In this document: positions 57,601 to 64,000 of the stretch, one piece after another
How positions within the stretch are numbered: the first letter of the stretch is position 1
Layout of the letters: each line of letters starts with the position of its first letter
Assembly (NCBI RefSeq): GCF_015832195.1
Contig: NC_052017.1
Span: 105,554,429 to 105,618,428, forward strand
DNA from: Motacilla alba alba
Lineage: Eukaryota; Chordata; Aves; Passeriformes; Motacillidae
DNA: 64,000 nt
Direction of reading: 5' to 3'
Position numbers and translations under genes: made by a program
Notes under the pieces: model-generated
Databases searched by the model: none
What the model saw: the letters and a program-made list of their open reading frames with translations, nothing else
What the model was told of the DNA's origin: nothing

Positions 57601-60600
57601 AATTCAAATGAGACCCGAAGATTCTGGTTTTCTACTCAGCTTTAGAATAAAATTAGTGACAATAGAATTACAATAAAATTTAATAACAGTCATTAAAAAT
57701 GCAGTATATTTACGGTGGGTTTGTACATTATTTTCTGTAGTTCGCTTTAATAAGTCCCTTTTTTTAAAGTTGAGACATTCTTTACTTCTGTAGCCCCATG
57801 CATTGTTTCTGTCCTCTTAAAAGAAAAGAAACACTCCCTTGTTTGTGACCCATAGATGAAGAACTGCCCCCCATACATCATGGAAACCCAATCACAGATC
57901 GAAGGAGCACTTTCCAGGCTCATTTGGCTCCAGTGGTGACAACCAGACAAGTTAGTAGAGATCAGTTCTTCTCTTTTTGCCTGTACTTTGAGCTTGACAA
58001 AGTATTACTGGAATATTTGGGATTTGCCAGATATGTTGGTCTGTCTGTGCATCTTTCTGTGCTAGTACTGTCTGAGCAGTCATTCTTGCTTTCACTATCA
58101 GCTGAACAGTGAAGTAGGAGCTCTTCTTCCTGCTATTCTTTACCACTATGTGCATTAGATGGAAGAGAGTAAGAGCACTGGAATTTGACTTTTGGATGTT
58201 GGCAAGTTTATCATAAGAAGTTTGGAAGTTACCGAGTCTGTCATGTGTTAGCTGGAAAAGCTAACACATTAAATGGATTTATAAGTGTTTTCCCTCCTTC
58301 AGAAAGGAATTTTATTGAAAAACACACTTGGATTGTGCATAAGTAAATCTTTCTCATGGCCTAATTGAGAGGGGTTTGGAGCTTCTTTTGTACATCGCTT
58401 TCCATCTGTTACCATCAGCCTGCTTTGATCATCCCTTTTTAGTGCGGAAGCTACTGTTCTTTTCTTTTATTAACTCAAGAGTTAAACCTTGAGAGAATTT
58501 TTGCTTTCTTTTTATGCAATTTAGGGTTTTTAAAAGAATTTGTGGTAAGGGGTACTGTCAAGGGCTTCTTGAAGTTCCATGTAAACTAGGTCGACTACAT
58601 ACTCAGTGGCTATGAAAAAACACTGACAGGTTGACAGTGTGTTTAGGCTGATTTCTCTATACAAAAGCTGTAATGTTTGAAGCCATCTGTGTTTTGTTTT
58701 GTTTTGTTTTTTCTTCCCCCTCAATAATTTGCCTAATATGAACATAAGAATTGGTCTCTACATCCCAGCATCCCTTCTGGAGCACTTTGACCTTTCAAGT
58801 TCACATATATTGTACATTCATATGTGTAGGAACAATTTTACTCACAAATCATGATAAAAGGGTGAGAGTATTTTACAATGAAAAAGATACATTAAGCCAA
58901 TGATTCCCATTTCTTGCCTTTCTAAACTAACAGAGTTATTTTATTATATGTATTTTAATGACTTGCTTAAAGAAGATACAGCTGGAGGACAAAAATTCAT
59001 CTTTAAAGGACCTTTCTAGGAACCTGGTAGCTGGGAAATGAGTAATGTCAAAGGTGATGATCATTTCATATGAATTGTCCTTTAAGTCCCTGTATTGAAA
59101 CTTATTGTTTTATCATACTGTCCATGTTTATGAAAGTGTATTAAGTTATACGAGTTGTCTTCCTTCAGTGTTCAAAGTAAGGAGAAGGTAGATGTATGTA
59201 GCAGTATTCTCCACTAATAATAGGATTTTTTCATTGAGATACCTTTTATTTGAGGTGATTTTTGTCGGTTGAATTTCTTCAAGAAGAATTTGAAATAGCG
59301 CAGTATAGCTAGGGCAGATATTAAATATGTCTGTTGATTACTCCTCTGAGAGATTTGTTTTTGAATGGAAGGCAATTTACTTGCCAGGCATGTTTTCCCA
59401 AGCTTTCTCCACTTCAGTAATATTTTGTGCTATGCACTAAAATGATGTCTTAATCAAAAGCTCTTCTTTTTGCTAGAAAAGGGTTGAACAATTGCCGCCT
59501 TGTTTACTTAGAAACATATGACAAACTGATATTGGTAAATGTTTTGAATTTGGTACTTCTTAAGAGGAAAGAGATCCTAGACATGATGGGAATATCTGTT
59601 TTCTGGGAAATACTGACACTTTCAGATGCCTAATAGGATGGTTTTTGTTTTTACTGTTCTTTCTGTCAAGTGGAAACAGGAAAAAAGCATATTTGAGGGA
59701 AAGGAAAAATTTGAAATGTATTAGGGCTTTCTAAACCTCATGTTTTTGTGAAATAAGTAAAAGCAGTGTGTCGTGGGAATATGTATGTTGTGTTCTATTC
59801 CAGCTTAACTTTATTATTGAAAAAGTAAGCAGGTGCAGTTGATACTGAATGCTGACTAAAAATATTTTCTGGATCTTACTGTCTCTTGTTTAATAAAGCA
59901 ATTTGACATTTCTACATTTTGAGCAATAATATGAATACACACAATGTAGATATTCAAGGGACAAACTGTTTTCAGGATCCCAGGAAAATTGTTTAAAACA
60001 AGTATGAGAGTACTGATAAGCTGTTTCTTGAGTTATCACACAAAACATTTTGTGTCAAAGCATAAAATTGTTTCATTATAGTATTAGGGAGATGTTTGTT
60101 TAGCAGTGATATTGAGAGGGATGTATGAAACCCCTGTTGTAAAAGGAAGGGTTTTTTCTGTTGTTTTTTTATAGGTTAAAAGAGTTCTTGAGAAATTGTA
60201 TGAGAACAAGAAAATTGCAAGTGCTACCCACAACATATATGCTTACAGGTGAGACACAAAATTTGTATTTTTGATTTGTATTTTTCTTTTTAGTGTTCTT
60301 TCACAAATGAGTGCAGGACGTGAGAAATAAATTCCTTCCCGGTAAATTCTTTGCTATTAAAAGAAATTTTTTGCTTTAGGGAGTAGGTTTCTTATTCGTA
60401 TGGTTGGTGTTGCAGGTGTTATTTTGAATTTGAGGTCAAGGAAGTAGAACATACAGTAGGAAATAAGACAGTGAAGCAGCATTAGGAATAGAAAAAAAAA
60501 GTGTATTTGAACATGTGTTGGTATACTTTTGTAGTATGTCTGAGCATGGAAGTGCTACATCATCCTAAACTAAATGTGGTTTTATTTGGGTGAAGTAACT

Positions 60601-63600
60601 TCTTTTTCCCCCCAACCTTATATTTAGAAATAGCTGAAAATGTTCAGTTGAAATAAGAGTCGAATCAGAAAGCCTGATGCAGACATCTGGCATATGAAGT
60701 TTCAGCTGAAATATGAGAAACTTCAGGGATTATGAGAAACAGGTAAAAATGAGTTTGGCAGTCACCTGCCTCTGTCAACTTTTGTGAACATAGCTTATGT
60801 GAAATGAATTGGTCTCAGTCCAAACAGCAGTGTAGGTTTTCTGAGGAATGTAAGTGACAATAAAAGGGAGGAACTGTAGGAACCAGTCATCTAAAAAAGC
60901 ATGCTCAGGTGCTTATCCATTCATGCCCATTCTGCCGTGATCCTAATGAAACATGAAATGAGAGCAAGTGCAAGCTTATTTTACCAAAAAGTAAAAGCTT
61001 CTACCTAAGTAAAAAGTTTCTCTAAAGAGGGCATTTCTGTTCTCACAGATGATGATCTGGCTTCCTTCACTCATATTATCCAAATCCACTTAAAAAAATA
61101 AAAAATTAAAAAAAAAGGAACAGGCACATACTTACTGCTTCCTCTTTGTCATCTAGTACTAGAAGCCTCTTTCTCATTGTGTCACCTGCAACTAAGTTCG
61201 GAAGTTAGGAAATAAGTTGGTAACAAACCAACTTATTGGTCAGTAGACCTCTGAGCATGACTTATGGAAAATAAAGCCTGGACAGCTGTCTTTTATATGA
61301 AACAATACACCCAAAAGTTTACTGCAGTGCTCCCTGAGGAGGGAAATGACATGGAGAATCCAAGGGCAAATTTCAGTAATAGTTTCATGTTGCTGCTGAA
61401 ATACAGATATAATTAATTATTATTAATATTTTTGTCCAAGTTCTTTGTCTAGGGGTATACCATTATTTGAATCTGTATCTGTTAGAGTTGGTTTCAGCTA
61501 GATGCAATTATTGGACTAAAAACCTGGGTATTTTTCTGTTTAGGGACTTTTAACTGGTAATGACTGGACTTTATCTGAAGTAGCTAAAGTTTGTTTAAAA
61601 GCTTCTCAAAACTTGTTCTACTGTACAGGTAAACACTTGTGGTTTACCCTATACCTCATCCTGTTTTCGTGTAAATATGTGTAATAGAGAATTAGAATTG
61701 ATGCACACATGTATGAAAGATATGAGACTTTCTTAATCATGTAGAATTATTCGTTGATAGACATTTTAAAATCTATTTTATGGGGTTTTTTTGGTTTTTT
61801 TTTCTTTTATAGAATATACTGTGAAGATAAGCAGACGTTCCTACAGGATTGTGAAGACGATGGAGAGACAGCAGCAGGTGGACGTCTTCTCCATCTTATG
61901 CAGGTTGTAGAAATTAATCTTTGGCTTTTGGAAATCTTGAATTTATACTGATTTTAAAAATTACTACAAGGTAAATAAGCTTGTAGAAGACTATTTTGAT
62001 TTTTGCTCTGCTACCGGCCAGCCAGATGATTGCTTTCTCAAGGTGAAAGGAGAAACACAGACTATAGCACTTTCAAGTCTCAGATCATAGAAACAAGTGA
62101 TGTTTCATAGGTGGCAGTAATAGTTTGAGTGGGTTAAAAGATAAGTTTTAAATGCTGTGCTTCCTGTGTGGTGTAAGGTACACAGAAGTTTAATACTAGG
62201 AGATGCTGACTGTCACAATATAACAGCTGACCTGTGCAGAACCTTTCATGTGGTTCCCTTGAGTAGGCATAATAAAAAGACGCCAATATATGAACTTTCA
62301 GAGTAGAACTTCAAATACAAAAGGAGTAAAGGAGCTAAGTTGTTTTGATAATTTAGTCTGTTTTGTTGTGCTGTTTTCTGTTCGGGGTCCGTAGCCCTCA
62401 TACTCAGATATATTTTAGTCTTCAAGTGTTGAAATAAGATTTGAAGGTGCTACTAAATGTGAGTGAGTTGAGATTGATAAATTTTTGGTTCATGATGCAA
62501 GCCCTAGTAAAACCATAATTAAAGTAGCACAACTACAGGAGACATCTATGTGTGTCTTAATGCTGTGCCTCAAGTCACTTAGCTGTGTGAACAGACAAAA
62601 TATTTATTTTTATTTTAGATTGATGTTCCTTTCACAACAGGAGTTTTATTTTCCTGTCCTTTTCTTGCTTGAATATTCTTTTGCTTAATATGTTGCACTC
62701 TTATTCCTGGAAACTTTTTTTCTCCCACCCATGTTTCCTCTTTTTTTTCTGAAAAAAATACAGTTGATGAAAACATTTTGACATTTTTAACTTTGAACTT
62801 TTTCAAACTTCTAAAATAACTCAAACCAGGCTTGAGAAGGTTAAATAAATAAACAAACTTAGGTTATGTAATATATGCAAGTATATGTTCTAAGTGTGAA
62901 GGCATTATCGTTACGGAAATAATGTAAAGATACAATTGGGCAGTTACTGTGCCTCAATTTGTTCTGAGATTACCAGCTTTTTCTCAGCATGTTAGTACAC
63001 ACTTTTGAAAGTTGTCTAGGCACTTAATATTCCATAAAAATCCAGTTTAGAACATGACATGAATGTCACTTTCAAATGTGAATGTGTGTAAATTAGAGGG
63101 ATCATCATTCTCCATCTGTAATCCTAGTTACTGGGAATATTTTCGTTCTGGAAGAAGAGTGAGATAAGGATAAGAGAAGTTCCATTTTCAGCCATAGGAA
63201 AAGATTAAAGTACTTTATGGGCTGATTTCTGGATGTTCATAGATCTTGTAGTTTTTTTTGTTTTGAGCTCTTATGACATGTTGGTATGAAAATTAGGTGA
63301 TTTAAAACATTTATTGTTGCTGAACTTATAGGGTTTTTAGTCGCCGTTGTTGTTGGTGGTGGTTTTTTTTGGTTTTTTTTTAATAGAAATTAATCTTGTT
63401 TCAGATCAGACCAGCATTTCAAAATAGCACTTTCTGGTTACAAGAAACTGTATTTTGGATTAGTACCATCCTGTTTACTGCCAGGAGTTGTTATACACAT
63501 ACTTATGGCCAATACAGAAATGCAGAGTAGAAAATTCCTGTCACAGAACATGGCCCTAGTCCTTTGCATTTTAAAATTCTAAGAATATTTCTGTTTTCAC

Positions 63601-64000
63601 AATGATTGACTTTTCTGGAAGTACTGTTCAAATTAGTCAGCTACCTGTTTTTTTCTCCTTAACAGAGATGATTAATGGTTGTTAACATGCATGTATTAAC
63701 AGCACTAGCTTAAGGCATTTTATACATCCGTATGTATAATGCCTGTGGCCTGCCTGTTATTAGCCTCATCCACTAACACTTCCAAAAGTGTGAATAGACA
63801 ATCAGCTTAGTGACAGAGTAATAACTGATCATACCAAATAACAAGAAATGTAACTCAGTAATTTTTTAAAATAAGAGATAGCAGACTTTTCCTGTGTTTC
63901 AAATTGGCGTCAGCAGTAAACCAGGTTCAATGAAAAGATAACAACTTTTATTGCTTTCTTGTATTCACAGATTTTGAACGTCCACAATGTGTTAGTTGTG
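51523..64000 (+). CDS. IMPACT: IMPACT, ten coding exons, residues 1-262, 3' end beyond window
   Basis: Protein IMPACT, the vertebrate counterpart of yeast YIH1. It competes with GCN2 for GCN1 through its RWD domain and so restrains eIF2-alpha phosphorylation; it acts in the cytosol and is abundant in neurons. Ten exons with GT-AG borders join in frame: 12 N-terminal residues, RWD domain (about 13-123) with the YPxxxP hallmark at Tyr62-Pro67, acidic linker (about 124-170), then the conserved Impact/UPF0029 domain from PITDRRSTFQAHLAPVV (about 175) to the window end. The last seen exon is cut after ILNVHNVLVV, which in the family leads into the SRWYGG core. Human IMPACT is about 320 residues, so roughly 60 are missing to the right. 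The start ATG is the first in-frame one after the CpG-rich promoter. Confidence 0.97.
51963..52205 (-). mobile_element. CR1 LINE 3' fragment in IMPACT intron 1
   Basis: Minus-strand CR1: left edge tcacagggtcagttaggttg, then 'tctgagatatcaagtccaac', 'gcacagtgactccaccacct' and 'aagaaattcttcctaagg'. About 240 bp. It makes up nearly a third of the 816-bp intron 1. Confidence 0.92.
52375..52503 (+). CDS. IMPACT: IMPACT exon 2 (RWD domain)
   Basis: 129 nt, 43 codons, residues 13-55. Acceptor ccttttttttag, donor CAG|GTATAG. Encodes IDEIEALSSIYGDDWCVVDE and KISDCLDQPKWTLCLQ, the first helix and strands of the RWD fold, closely matching human IMPACT. Confidence 0.97.
53240..53292 (+). CDS. IMPACT: IMPACT exon 3 (RWD YPxxxP motif)
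   Basis: 53 nt, residues 56-72 plus two bases of Asn73. Acceptor ttctttcag, donor CTAAA|GTAGGT. Encodes VILPPGYPTAEPPIYQL, which contains the YPxxxP motif that defines RWD domains. Confidence 0.97.
53579..53641 (+). CDS. IMPACT: IMPACT exon 4 (RWD domain)
   Basis: 63 nt, residues 73-93 plus two bases of Ile94. Acceptor cattctag, donor ATAT|GTAAGT. Encodes APWLRGQDYTELANSLEEIY, RWD helix 2. Confidence 0.97.
53642..55681 (+). other. IMPACT intron 4
   Basis: 2.0 kb, AT-rich. No exon, CR1 or other repeat recognised. Confidence 0.75.
55682..55767 (+). CDS. IMPACT: IMPACT exon 5 (RWD C-terminal helix)
   Basis: 86 nt, residues 94-122 plus one base of Glu123. Acceptor ttacttccag, donor CCAG|GTACTT. 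Encodes QNLGESILYLWVEKIREVLV and EKAQSSDP, the long last helix of the RWD domain. Confidence 0.97.
55768..57438 (+). other. IMPACT intron 5
   Basis: 1.7 kb, AT-rich, holding the AT palindrome cluster at 56060-56165. No exon recognised. Confidence 0.75.
56060..56165. repeat. AT-rich inverted-repeat cluster
   Basis: About 105 bp made almost only of A and T. Includes a 10-bp stem with a 3-base loop (ataataatcc aaa ggattattat, 56065-56087) and a perfect 22-bp palindrome at 56117-56138 centred on ata|tat. Low-complexity (TAA)n/(TTA)n derived sequence able to form cruciforms. Confidence 0.85.
57439..57567 (+). CDS. IMPACT: IMPACT exon 6 (acidic linker)
   Basis: 129 nt, residues 123-165 plus one base of Asp166. 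Acceptor cttaatag, donor GAAG|GTAAAA. Encodes PDIKKTTEEVDEDDGDDFLL followed by DYQPTQEDQIKMLNYMTPEG and QE. This linker is the least conserved part of the protein but keeps its acidic character. Confidence 0.94.
57856..57950 (+). CDS. IMPACT: IMPACT exon 7 (start of Impact/UPF0029 domain)
   Basis: 95 nt, residues 166-197. Acceptor gacccatag, donor CAA|GTTAGT. Encodes EELPPIHHGNPITDRRSTFQ and AHLAPVVTTRQ; the ITDRRSTFQAHLAPV block is nearly invariant in IMPACT. Only 288 bp separate it from exon 6. Confidence 0.97.
57951..60174 (+). other. IMPACT intron 7
   Basis: 2.2 kb, the largest complete IMPACT intron. A (GTTTT)n stretch lies at 58691-58712. Nothing else recognised. Confidence 0.75.
58691..58712 (+). 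repeat. (GTTTT)n simple repeat
   Basis: Four gtttt units followed by a short T run. Confidence 0.85.
60175..60248 (+). CDS. IMPACT: IMPACT exon 8
   Basis: 74 nt, residues 198-221 plus two bases of Arg222. Acceptor tttttttatag, donor ACAG|GTGAGA. Encodes VKRVLEKLYENKKIASATHN and IYAY, matching the family's KIASATHNIYAYRI block. Confidence 0.97.
60249..61812 (+). other. IMPACT intron 8
   Basis: 1.6 kb, AT-rich, with an A-rich patch near 61090-61120. No exon or known repeat recognised. Confidence 0.75.
61813..61903 (+). CDS. IMPACT: IMPACT exon 9
   Basis: 91 nt, residues 222-252. Acceptor tttcttttatag, donor CAG|GTTGTA. Encodes IYCEDKQTFLQDCEDDGETA and AGGRLLHLMQ, a stretch identical or nearly so across vertebrates (DDGE-AGG signature of the UPF0029 family). 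Confidence 0.98.
61904..63970 (+). other. IMPACT intron 9
   Basis: 2.1 kb AT-rich intron with a G/T-rich patch (gttgttggtggtggttttttttgg) near 63347-63380. Nothing else recognised. Confidence 0.75.
63971..64000 (+). CDS. IMPACT: IMPACT exon 10, cut by window end
   Basis: Acceptor gtattcacag, then ILNVHNVLVV (residues 253-262) to the last base of the window. The remaining part of the domain and the stop codon are outside. Confidence 0.95.
   Translation, partial: MLNVHNVLVV

Overview
The window is vertebrate nuclear DNA and most likely from a bird. It carries two multi-exon genes with GT-AG introns, and almost every recognisable interspersed repeat is a 5'-truncated CR1 LINE, at least nine of them. 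There are two large CpG islands plus a smaller CpG-rich promoter. Other sauropsids also carry CR1, so 'bird' is an inference from CR1 dominance and moderately compact introns. No prokaryotic, viral-system or CRISPR-type locus is present.

Layout. (1) 1-43.5/44.3 kb, minus strand: 5' part of OSBPL1A (oxysterol-binding protein-like 1A, ORP1/ORP1L). Fourteen coding exons can be traced from the ATG at 38230 to 16176. They keep frame at every junction and give residues 1-430: ankyrin repeats, the PH domain and the start of the coiled coil. The FFAT motif and C-terminal sterol-binding (ORD) exons are not seen and should lie left of the window. The leftmost 16 kb is read as one large intron containing an isolated CpG island at 13.6-14.4 kb, a good candidate for the internal promoter of the short ORP1S form. 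(2) 43.5-44.95 kb: CpG island at the 5' end of OSBPL1A, presumed ORP1L promoter and non-coding first exon, with a CR1 copy inside its upstream side. (3) 45-51.3 kb: intergenic DNA with no convincing gene, but a probable solo LTR at about 50.4-50.9 kb. (4) 51.3-64 kb, plus strand: IMPACT, ten coding exons from the ATG at 51523 to the window edge, giving residues 1-262: RWD domain, acidic linker, and most of the conserved Impact/UPF0029 domain. Its last exon is cut by the window end.

The two genes are divergent (head to head), about 7 kb between promoters, the same order as the human 18q11.2 neighbourhood. They are not known to share a pathway: OSBPL1A works in late-endosome cholesterol sensing and positioning, IMPACT restrains GCN1-dependent GCN2 activation in translation control. 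I found no undescribed system. The points most worth checking are the intragenic CpG island, an M-box/CLEAR-like E-box in the ORP1L island, the LTR just upstream of IMPACT, and an upstream ORF overlapping the IMPACT start.
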